Shown piece after piece: positions 15,715-21,444 of a DNA stretch of 21,444 nucleotides. Every line of letters starts with the position of its first letter. Position 1 is the first letter of the stretch. The stretch comes from an uncultured Bacteroidales bacterium. Lineage in GTDB: Bacteria > Bacteroidota > Bacteroidia > Bacteroidales > Paludibacteraceae. The notes under the pieces are model-generated. The model had not been told where the DNA came from, did no database searches, and saw nothing but the letters and a program-made list of their open reading frames with translations. The stretch is from contig CAIYTJ010000701.1 of assembly GCA_903929065.1 (NCBI GenBank), positions 1 to 21,444 on the forward strand. Direction: 5' to 3'. Position numbers and translations under genes: made by a program.

Positions 15715-16303
15715 TTTCTTATCTTTAAATTCTGATTTTATATTTATTGTTAATAATGATTGGGTTTTAAGATCAAAACGAACTTAAAGGCATAAATATG
15801 TGTTATTTTTAATGAGATTATAAGGAAAAACGGGATTAAAGTCAATAAAAATTTCTTTTTTATTAAAAAAAATTTCAATTCGTATACTTTTTAGAAAATA
15901 TATACGTTTAATAATTAAACAAGCATTTTTCTAATCACATTTTAATTTTAAGATTGATTATTTTTATTGGAAAGCATGCATGCTAATATAGGTCATTAAA
16001 GTTTCTTTAGTAATTTGCTTAATAATCGAAGTTTTTTGGGTGGTAAAACTTATAAAAATGCAATAATTAAGTTGTTTTTATTCAATAAACAAATAAACAT
16101 ATTAGGTATTTGTCTGAAAATAAGACATATAAAAAAAATATCTAATTAAAAATTGTAAAAACATTGAACTGTAATGATTTTGTTATTATTTTTGTGCTCA
16201 TTTTATTAAACTATTTCAGATTAAAATAACATAAAAAGCAAATATAATAATCAGAAAATCATTTAAAAACAATCTAATCAAAAAATAATTAAAAAAAAAC
16301 GTT
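15715..16303. other. AT-rich intergenic region (589 bp) before the exbB operon
   Basis: No coding frame is supported. It contains no GC-rich terminator for the preceding PorP/SprF gene, only an A/T-only hairpin around 15849-15875. A perfect 12-bp palindrome AGCATGCATGCT lies at 15973-15984. AATAAACATATTA at 16092-16104 also occurs at 8101-8113, in both cases about 100 bp upstream of a -7 box. The operon promoter is at 16164-16194 and leaves a leader of about 100 nt, rich in A. Confidence 0.6.
16164..16194 (+). promoter_or_regulatory. Bacteroidota-type promoter of the exbB-exbD-tonB operon
   Basis: TTG at 16164-16166, a 20-bp spacer and TATTTTTG at 16187-16194 (exact TAnnTTTG) followed by TGC. 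The predicted start point near 16201 gives a leader of about 100 nt to the ATG at 16304. This is the best promoter match in the right half of the window and the only convincing one before the seven-gene operon. Confidence 0.6.
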
Positions 16304-17125
16304 ATGGCAAAGAATCAAAATCAACCAAAAAAAAGTAAACAATTTACTGGTGTTAAGTCCTCAGGACTTGTAATTTTAGCATGTTTCGTAATTGCAGTTA
16401 TTGTCTTCAAATATGTATTTGGAGCTGCATCGCATTTCGAAGGTGGAAATAATGAAGGTCATCCACTACCTGGAGATTTGTTTGGAACAATTTACAAAGG
16501 TGGTTTCATCGTTCCAATTATTCAGACTTTATTATTAACTGTTTTGGCATTAAGTGTTGAACGTTTCTTTGCTATTCGTTCTGCTCAGGGAAAAGGTAAA
16601 TTGGTGAAATTTGTTGAAGATGTAAAAGTTTCATTATCAAAAGGTGATATGGCTACTGCAAATCAATTATGTGCAAAACAACAAGGATCAGTAGCAAATG
16701 TTGTTTCATCTACATTGATTAAATACACTGAAGTTGAAGAAGACAAATCATTATCAAAAGAACAACAAATTCTTGCAATTCAAAAAGAAGTTGAAGAAGC
16801 AACAGCATTGGAACTTCCAATGTTAAGCCAAAATCTTCCAATCATTGCAACTATCACTACCTTAGGTACTTTGATGGGGCTGTTAGGAACAGTAATCGGT
16901 ATGATTCGTTCTTTCGCCGCATTAGCAGGTGCAGGTGGTACTGACTCAATTGCACTTTCTGCAGGTATTTCTGAAGCTCTTATCAATACTGCTTTTGGTA
17001 TTGCAACTGGTGCTTTAGCTGTAATTTCATATAACTTTTTTACCAGCAAAATTGACACAATTACATATTCAATCGACGAAGTTGGATTCTCAATTGTTCA
17101 AACTTTTGCTGCATCACACAAATAA
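16304..17125 (+). CDS. exbB: MotA/TolQ/ExbB proton-channel family protein
   Basis: A 273-residue inner-membrane motor subunit that, with ExbD, uses the proton gradient to energise TonB. Membrane segments lie at about 20-40, 68-90 (VPIIQTLLLTVLALSVERFF), 178-205 and 225-247. The third has the ExbB/TolQ signature ATITTLGTLMGLLGTVIGM followed by IRSF. The fourth is INTAFGIATGALAVISYNFF. A cytoplasmic domain of about 90 residues between segments 2 and 3 is rich in charged helices (KEQQILAIQKEVEEATALEL). The extra N-terminal segment before the canonical three is common in Bacteroidota ExbB-like proteins. It is the first gene of the operon, with a 23-nt gap to exbD. MotA or GldL is less likely because two ExbD genes and TonB follow. 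Confidence 0.93.
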   Translation: MAKNQNQPKKSKQFTGVKSSGLVILACFVIAVIVFKYVFGAASHFEGGNNEGHPLPGDLFGTIYKGGFIVPIIQTLLLTVLALSVERFFAIRSAQGKGKLVKFVEDVKVSLSKGDMATANQLCAKQQGSVANVVSSTLIKYTEVEEDKSLSKEQQILAIQKEVEEATALELPMLSQNLPIIATITTLGTLMGLLGTVIGMIRSFAALAGAGGTDSIALSAGISEALINTAFGIATGALAVISYNFFTSKIDTITYSIDEVGFSIVQTFAASHK

Positions 17126-17148
17126 TCATCCTTTAATAAAGCGAAATT

Positions 17149-17742
17149 ATGTCTAAAGTAAAAGTAGCAAGGAAAAGTACTCGTATCGACATGACCGCGA
17201 TGAGCGATGTGACTGTACTATTGTTGACTTTCTTCATGTTAACTTCAACGTTCGTGAAAAAGGAACCAGTACAGGTTACAACTCCCGCATCAGTGTCCGA
17301 AATCAAAATACCTGAAACCAATATTCTTTCGATATTGATTGATCCTAAGGGAAAAGTATTTATGAGCATGGACAAACAGGGCGATATGATGGAAACCTTG
17401 ACAAAAGTTGGTAAAGATTATGGTGTAACTTTTACTGATGAAGAGTTGAAAAAATTTAAAATTGCATCTACATTTGGTGTTCCTATGAAAAGCATGAAAG
17501 CCTATCTGGCGCTTAAACCTGATCAACAGGATAAAGTTCTTGCAACATTAGGTATTCCCACTGACAGCTTGGATAATCAGTTTAAATCATGGGTAAGAAA
17601 TGCAAAATTAACAAACCCGGAATTAAGAATTGCAATTAAAGCTGACCAGGGCACACCGTACAAAGTAATCAAAGATGTAATGACTTCTCTTCAGGATTTA
17701 AGAGAAAACCGTTATAACCTTATAACTGCATTGAAAAAATGA
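17149..17742 (+). CDS. exbD: ExbD/TolR-family biopolymer transport protein, paralogue 1
   Basis: A 197-residue bitopic membrane protein with a short basic cytoplasmic N-terminus (MSKVKVARKSTRIDMTAM) and one membrane helix SDVTVLLLTFFMLTSTF (about 19-35). Asp20 sits at the position of the proton-carrying aspartate of ExbD. The periplasmic domain is about 60 residues longer than in E. coli ExbD (141 aa), with an insert around DYGVTFTDEELKKFKIAST and LKPDQQDKVLATLGIPTDS. It ends with the typical LRIAIKADQGTPYKVIKDVM. It works with ExbB to transmit proton flow to TonB. With 23-24 nt gaps on both sides it is part of the operon. The second ExbD downstream suggests a mixed ExbD ring or dimer. Confidence 0.92.
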   Translation: MSKVKVARKSTRIDMTAMSDVTVLLLTFFMLTSTFVKKEPVQVTTPASVSEIKIPETNILSILIDPKGKVFMSMDKQGDMMETLTKVGKDYGVTFTDEELKKFKIASTFGVPMKSMKAYLALKPDQQDKVLATLGIPTDSLDNQFKSWVRNAKLTNPELRIAIKADQGTPYKVIKDVMTSLQDLRENRYNLITALKK

Positions 17743-17766
17743 ATCAACTGCTAAAATATATAAATC

Positions 17767-18426
17767 ATGGCTGAAATACAAAGTAACGAAGGCGGCGGAA
17801 AAAAGAAAAAGGGCGGCAGTAAACAAAAGAAATTGAGTGTTCATATTGATTTTACACCCATGGTGGATATGAATATGTTGCTTATTACTTTCTTTATGTT
17901 ATGTACATCGTTGAGTAAACCTCAAACAATGGAAATTAGCATGCCAAGTAATGACAAAAAGCTCACTAAAGATGATCAACCACCTGTTAAAGCCTCTAAA
18001 GCAATAACATTGGTATTGGCAGGAGGTGATTCATTGTTCTATTATAATGGTCTCCCTGATTATAAAGATTATAATTCATTGAAATTAAGTTCATATGATG
18101 CTAATGGCATTCGTTCATTTCTTTTAAGTAGAAACAAAGAGGCTACTGTGAAGATTCAAGAACTTAAAAAACAAAGAGAAGAATTGAAAATTAGTCAGGA
18201 TACATTACAAGCTCGGATTTCACGCATAAAGGGGGGTAAAGATACTCCGGTGGTAATCATCAAAGCGACAGATAATGCTACTTATAAGAATTTGATTGAT
18301 GCACTTGACGAAATGCAGATTTGTAATATAGGACTGTACGTAATTGATAAAATTACTCCGACAGAGACCTTCTTAATGAAAAATTACAGATCCAAAGGAG
18401 CATTTTCAAAGAATACAGGTAAATAG
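17767..18426 (+). CDS. exbD: ExbD/TolR-family biopolymer transport protein, paralogue 2
   Basis: 219 residues. The cytoplasmic head is a Gly/Lys-rich stretch (GGGKKKKGGSKQKK, about 9-22), then SVHIDFTPMVDMNMLLITFF with the key Asp34 at the start of the single membrane helix. The periplasmic part has a helical, probably coiled-coil segment (about 118-153: RNKEATVKIQELKKQREELK and QDTLQARISRI) that paralogue 1 lacks. It then has the ExbD end domain VVIIKATDNATYKNLIDALD. The divergence from paralogue 1 outside the membrane region suggests that the two are not interchangeable and form a heteromeric stator. Gaps of 24 nt on each side place it in the operon. Confidence 0.92.
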   Translation: MAEIQSNEGGGKKKKGGSKQKKLSVHIDFTPMVDMNMLLITFFMLCTSLSKPQTMEISMPSNDKKLTKDDQPPVKASKAITLVLAGGDSLFYYNGLPDYKDYNSLKLSSYDANGIRSFLLSRNKEATVKIQELKKQREELKISQDTLQARISRIKGGKDTPVVIIKATDNATYKNLIDALDEMQICNIGLYVIDKITPTETFLMKNYRSKGAFSKNTGK

Positions 18427-18450
18427 TTAAACGCCTAAAAATTAAATAAA

Positions 18451-19251
18451 ATGGCTAAAATAGATTTAACATCCTTAGAATGGCGCGAACTTGTTTTTCA
18501 AGGCAAGAATAAGGAATATGGTGCGTATAAAATGCGCAGCGAATCGGACAGAAGGCACAACAGGGCGATGTTAATTGTTGCAGTTGTTGCTATTGTTGGA
18601 TTTTCGCTTCCAAGATTAATTGAAATGGTTAAACCCACTGCTAAGGAATCAAATACAGAAGTAACTCAGTTTGCCAAATTGGAAAAAGCTGAAGTGAAAA
18701 ATGATATCAAAAAAGTGGAACCGGTTGAACCGCCTCCTGCTTTAAAAAGTTCGATTAAATTCGTTCCTCCCGTTATTAAGAAAGACGAGGAAGTAAAGGA
18801 TGATCAACAAATGAAAAGTCAGGAAGAATTGAATAATACAAAAGTTACTATTTCGGTTGCTGACGTAAAAGGTGATGAAAAGGGTACTGTTGATATTGCT
18901 GACGTTAAACAAGCAGTAACTCAGGAAGTTGAAGAAAAAGTATATCAGGTTATTGAGCAAATGCCTCAATTCCCGGGCGGAGAAACAGAACTTTTGAAAT
19001 ATGTTCAGAGTAATATTAAATATCCTGTAATTGCGCAGGAAAATGGTATTCAGGGAAAAGTAATTTTACGATTCGTAGTATCGAAAACAGGTATGGTCGA
19101 TAGGGTTGAAGTAGCTCGTTCACTCGATCCTGCTTGCGATAAAGAAGCTATTCGTGTTGTGAAAACGCTTCCAAGATTCATTCCAGGTAAACAAAATGGT
19201 GTAAATGTATCTGTATGGTACACTTTACCAGTAACTTATAAATTAGAGTAG
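18451..19251 (+). CDS. tonB: TonB energy transducer, first tandem copy
   Basis: A 266-residue TonB-family protein. A cytoplasmic N-terminus of about 38 residues (IDLTSLEWRELVFQGKNKEY, GAYKMRSESDRRHN) precedes one membrane helix (about 39-56, AMLIVAVVAIVGFSLPRL). A charged, Pro-rich periplasmic linker (about 60-160, EPVEPPPALKSS) follows. The TonB C-terminal domain runs from EQMPQFPGG (about 169) to VSVWYTLPVTYKLE, with YPVIAQENGIQGKVILRFVV and the C-terminal RSLDPACDKEAIRVVKTLPR. It spans the periplasm to drive TonB-dependent receptors or other partners with energy from ExbB/ExbD. The N-terminal cytoplasmic stretch with GKNKEYGAY is characteristic of Bacteroidota TonB proteins. A 91-bp gap separates it from its tandem paralogue. 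Confidence 0.94.
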   Translation: MAKIDLTSLEWRELVFQGKNKEYGAYKMRSESDRRHNRAMLIVAVVAIVGFSLPRLIEMVKPTAKESNTEVTQFAKLEKAEVKNDIKKVEPVEPPPALKSSIKFVPPVIKKDEEVKDDQQMKSQEELNNTKVTISVADVKGDEKGTVDIADVKQAVTQEVEEKVYQVIEQMPQFPGGETELLKYVQSNIKYPVIAQENGIQGKVILRFVVSKTGMVDRVEVARSLDPACDKEAIRVVKTLPRFIPGKQNGVNVSVWYTLPVTYKLE

Positions 19252-19280
19252 CCTATGTAAAACATTTTTGACACATTTTC

Positions 19281-19295
19281 CAGACTACATGTCTG
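19281..19295. other. Small inverted repeat between the two tonB genes
   Basis: CAGAC-TACAT-GTCTG is a 5-bp stem with a 5-nt loop in the 91-bp gap between the tonB copies, the largest gap in the operon. No T run follows and no clear TAnnTTTG box is seen, so neither a terminator nor a promoter can be claimed. It could modulate read-through or mRNA processing. Confidence 0.3.
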
Positions 19296-19342
19296 ATTTC
19301 CGTTTTCAGTTGAATTGTTTAACCCTTTAAAATTTAAATAAT

Positions 19343-20158
19343 ATGACTAGAATTGATTTAACGTCACAAGAGTGGCGTGAGCTTATTTTTCAAGGTAAAA
19401 ATAAGGAGTATGGCGCTTATAAAATGCGCAGTGAATCGGAAAAAAGACACAATTTAGCAATGCTTGTAATTGCAGCTGTAGTCACTCTGGGTGTAAGTGT
19501 TCCAAGATTGTTGGATTTTATAAAGCCAAAAGGTACAGTTATTACTGATTATTTTGTTGATCCAATGAAGTTTTCACAAATAAAACCAGAAGAAGAAAAT
19601 GTTATTAAAACTGAACCAGTAGCTCCACCTCCTAAGGCATATATTGAGTCGATGAAATTCGTAACTCCCAAAGTTACAGATGATGTAAATGTCGACGAAA
19701 CAAAAGAGACAATGAAACCTCAGGAACTTCTGAATAATTCGACTGCAGTTATCTCAATTATTGACGAAAAAGGTACTCCGGGTGGAAAAGTACTCAGAAC
19801 AAATACTGAAACAGTAACTGGTACAGTAGATAATGGTGTTGATATTCCGACTCATATTGAACAAATGCCTGTATTTCCAGGTGGTGAACAAGAATTACTG
19901 AGTTATATTGGAAAAAGCCTGAAATATCCAGTTATAGATCAGGAAAATAATGTTCAGGGAAAAGTGATACTTCGATTTGTGGTTTCAAAAACAGGTATGG
20001 TAGATAAAGTTGAAGTGCTTCGATCACTTTCTCGAACGACTGATAATGAGGCAGTTCGCGTGGTAAAATCACTTCCGAAATTTATTCCAGGAAAGCAAAA
20101 CGGAGTAAATGTTTCTGTTTGGTATACTTTACCGGTAACATTTAAATTACAAGATTAG
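19343..20158 (+). CDS. tonB: TonB energy transducer, second tandem copy
   Basis: A 271-residue tandem paralogue of the preceding gene. The cytoplasmic N-terminus (IDLTSQEWRELIFQGKNKEY, GAYKMRSESEKRHN) and the C-terminal TonB domain (from EQMPVFPGG, about 173, to VSVWYTLPVTFKLQD) are nearly identical to copy 1. Examples are QGKVILRFVVSKTGMVD and FIPGKQNGVNVSVWYTLPVT. The periplasmic linker is clearly different (DYFVDPMKFSQIKPEEENV, VAPPPKAYIES). Membrane helix about 39-57 (AMLVIAAVVTLGVSVPRLL). The pattern indicates a gene duplication with both ends under selection and a diverging linker, perhaps for different reach or partners. It is followed 5 nt later by the pstS-like gene, so these two are tightly coupled. 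Confidence 0.94.
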   Translation: MTRIDLTSQEWRELIFQGKNKEYGAYKMRSESEKRHNLAMLVIAAVVTLGVSVPRLLDFIKPKGTVITDYFVDPMKFSQIKPEEENVIKTEPVAPPPKAYIESMKFVTPKVTDDVNVDETKETMKPQELLNNSTAVISIIDEKGTPGGKVLRTNTETVTGTVDNGVDIPTHIEQMPVFPGGEQELLSYIGKSLKYPVIDQENNVQGKVILRFVVSKTGMVDKVEVLRSLSRTTDNEAVRVVKSLPKFIPGKQNGVNVSVWYTLPVTFKLQD

Positions 20159-20163
20159 AATTT

Positions 20164-21105
20164 ATGCATAAAATCAAATTGTTATTTATCTTTTTTATGA
20201 TACTTTTATTCTCATGCCAGAATAAAGTAAAGGATAAAACATCTGAAACAACATATACTTCAGGAGAAATTACTGTTGCAGTAGATGAGAACTTAAGACC
20301 AATTATCCAGGAAGAGATAGATGTATTTGAAGCTTTGACTCCAAAAGCACGTATAATTCCAAATTATACAAATGAAGTGAATGCAATAAATCTGCTATTG
20401 AAAGATAGTGTTCGGGTAGCAATTGCTACCCGACCTTTATCTTCAAAAGAAGTTGAATTTCTTAAGTCAAAAAACTTTATTGCACATTCCTATAAGCTTG
20501 CTACCGATGGAATTGCTTTAATTGTAAATAATAAGAATAAAGATTCAATAATTACAGTTGATCAGGTAAAAAAAATATTTACAGGTGAAAAATTAAGTTG
20601 GAATGAAGTTTTTCCAACATCGAAACTTGGAAAATTTCAGGTTGTATTTGATAACCAAAACTCAAGTACTGTTCGTTTTGCAATTGATTCTATTTGTAAA
20701 GGATTACCATTGTCTAAAAAGCTCTACGCTCAAAACAATAATCTTGAAGTAATTGATTTTGTATCAAAAACACCGAATGCAATTGGAATTATTGGTGTAA
20801 ATTGGCTTGGAAACAAAAAAGACACAACGAATCTTTCTTTTAAAAATGAAATTAGGGTAATGGCTGTAACATCAGAACCTGAAGCAACGGTTCAAAATAG
20901 TTACAAACCTTTTCAAGCGTATTTATTTTATGGATATTATCCATTAACACGCACAGTTTATGTTATTGTGAATGATCCTATTGGCTCACTACCTTCAGGT
21001 TTTACATCATTCTTAACATCATTCAGAGGTCAGCTAATAATAAAAAAATCCGGACTTGTTCCGGCTACTCAAACAGTTAGAGTAGTTCACATAAATAATA
21101 ACTAA
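20164..21105 (+). CDS. PstS-like phosphate-type substrate-binding lipoprotein
   Basis: 313 residues with a lipoprotein signal (MHKIKLLFIFFMILLFSC, lipobox LFSC, Cys18), so anchored in the envelope. The mature part resembles the PstS-like periplasmic binding fold (PBP_like_2). It has the opening strand GEITVAVDENLRPIIQEEID, the segment VRVAIATRPLSSKEVEFL, the hinge region KLATDGIALIVNNKNK, VDQVKKIFTGEKLSWNEVFP, FDNQNSSTVRFAID and TPNAIGIIGVNWLG. No pstCAB transporter or phoU gene is adjacent. Instead the gene sits 5 nt after tonB and 23 nt before a TPR gene. The same order (exbB, exbD, exbD, tonB, pstS-like, TPR) is, from general knowledge, widespread in Bacteroidales, so the protein probably serves the motor operon rather than phosphate import. 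The ligand is unknown. A 22-bp perfect palindrome lies within the gene. Confidence 0.88.
   Translation: MHKIKLLFIFFMILLFSCQNKVKDKTSETTYTSGEITVAVDENLRPIIQEEIDVFEALTPKARIIPNYTNEVNAINLLLKDSVRVAIATRPLSSKEVEFLKSKNFIAHSYKLATDGIALIVNNKNKDSIITVDQVKKIFTGEKLSWNEVFPTSKLGKFQVVFDNQNSSTVRFAIDSICKGLPLSKKLYAQNNNLEVIDFVSKTPNAIGIIGVNWLGNKKDTTNLSFKNEIRVMAVTSEPEATVQNSYKPFQAYLFYGYYPLTRTVYVIVNDPIGSLPSGFTSFLTSFRGQLIIKKSGLVPATQTVRVVHINNN
20412..20433. repeat. 22-bp perfect palindrome inside the pstS-like gene
   Basis: TCGGGTAGCAA is followed immediately by its reverse complement TTGCTACCCGA, with no spacer. It encodes the family segment VRVAIATRP, so it is part of the coding sequence. Its G/C content is higher than the surroundings. 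In mRNA it would fold into a hairpin of about 9 bp with a 4-nt loop. Confidence 0.8.
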
Positions 21106-21128
21106 ATTACTTATACAAATCAAGCTAC

Positions 21129-21444
21129 ATGAAACGTAACTTTTTATTTATTTTATTGACTTTTATTGCAATTAGCTTAACAGCAGCGGAAAAAGCGCAA
21201 GGTATTGCATATTATAAAGCTGGTTTTCCACAAGTTGCAAAACCACTGTTGTTGAATCAATTTGCAACTGATACTTTAACCCGATCCGACGCTTGTTTTT
21301 ATCTTGGCAATATTTATTTTAGTGAAAATAAACCGGATTCAGCTGCAATCTTTTTTAAAAAAGGATTAATTGGCAAGCAGGTTAATGTTCTGAATACAAT
21401 AGGTTTAGCAATGCTTAAAATTAAAGCAAATCCGAAGGAAGCTG
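21129..21444 (+). CDS. TPR-containing exported protein (3' end cut by window)
   Basis: The frame opens at ATG 21129 and stays open to the last base (105 codons). It has a signal peptide (MKRNFLFILLTFIAISLTAA) followed by helical repeats of tetratricopeptide type: EKAQGIAYYKAGFPQVAKPL, then ACFYLGNIYFSENKPDSAAI and FFKKGLIGKQVNVLNTIGLA. The spacing of small/aromatic residues (A..Y..AG....A, YLGNIYF......SAAIFF) fits TPR helices, and a third unit is beginning at the edge. Likely a periplasmic protein-protein interaction scaffold. It is the last visible gene of the exbB-tonB operon, 23 nt after the pstS-like gene. The identity of partners and the full length cannot be seen. Confidence 0.85.
   Translation, partial: MKRNFLFILLTFIAISLTAAEKAQGIAYYKAGFPQVAKPLLLNQFATDTLTRSDACFYLGNIYFSENKPDSAAIFFKKGLIGKQVNVLNTIGLAMLKIKANPKEA

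Noticed and set aside
15849..15875. A/T-only hairpin as terminator of the giant/PorP transcript
   Set aside because: The stem has no GC pairs and a mismatch, so it would be too weak. It is probably a by-product of the AT-rich spacer.
16304..18426. GldL/GldM-type T9SS motor next to the T9SS cargo genes
   Set aside because: The membrane topology, the ExbB signature around TLGTLMGLLGTVIGM and the two ExbD genes with TonB identify the ExbB/ExbD family. No gldK, gldM or gldN is present.
20164..21105. Member of a pst phosphate transport operon
   Set aside because: No pstC, pstA, pstB or phoU gene is nearby, and the gene is tightly coupled to tonB.

Overview
The window is chromosomal DNA of a Bacteroidota bacterium, most likely from the order Bacteroidales or Marinilabiliales. 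The indications are low GC with AT-rich spacers, A-rich rather than Shine-Dalgarno leaders, promoters of the Bacteroidota type (-7 box TAnnTTTG), a type IX secretion (T9SS) type B cargo protein with a PorP/SprF partner, and a duplicated ExbD/TonB operon. I cannot place it to genus. I see no rRNA, tRNA, CRISPR array, insertion sequence or prophage.

Left part (1-3633, + strand): the 3' end of thrS and its terminator, then a three-gene unit of a small polytopic membrane protein, a winged-helix regulator and the CreD-like inner-membrane protein. An almost identical palindromic element (CTTTG-N5-CAAAGTACTTTTATT) lies before the membrane protein gene and again before creD. It looks like the operator of the embedded regulator.

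Middle-left part (3655-7768, - strand): two exported thioredoxin-fold proteins (a CNHCP redoxin and a WCKPC TlpA-like protein), a YfbK-type VWA lipoprotein broken by a one-base frameshift in an A5 run, and a DUF898/YjgN-like membrane protein. Three terminators at 1.1, 3.6 and 5.1 kb share the core CGAACC-N8-GGYTCG.

Middle part (8.2-15.7 kb, + strand): a 2183-residue secreted surface protein built from PKD, PKD-like, Ig-like and SprB-type repeats and ending in a CHU_C/type B T9SS sorting domain. It is followed 5 bp later by its probable PorP/SprF-family outer-membrane partner. AT-rich spacers of about 590 bp flank this pair. The upstream one carries repeated CTACAA motifs.

Right part (16.2-21.4 kb, + strand): one promoter followed by exbB - exbD - exbD - tonB - tonB - pstS-like lipoprotein - TPR protein (cut by the window end). 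Most genes are 5-24 nt apart. Together they should form a proton-motive-force motor coupled to TonB, with a periplasmic phosphate-binding-type lipoprotein and a TPR protein of unknown role. Nearly all parts belong to known families. The less-described points are the CreD-module operator, the shared terminator core, the tandem TonB pair and the unexplained SBP/TPR members of the motor operon.
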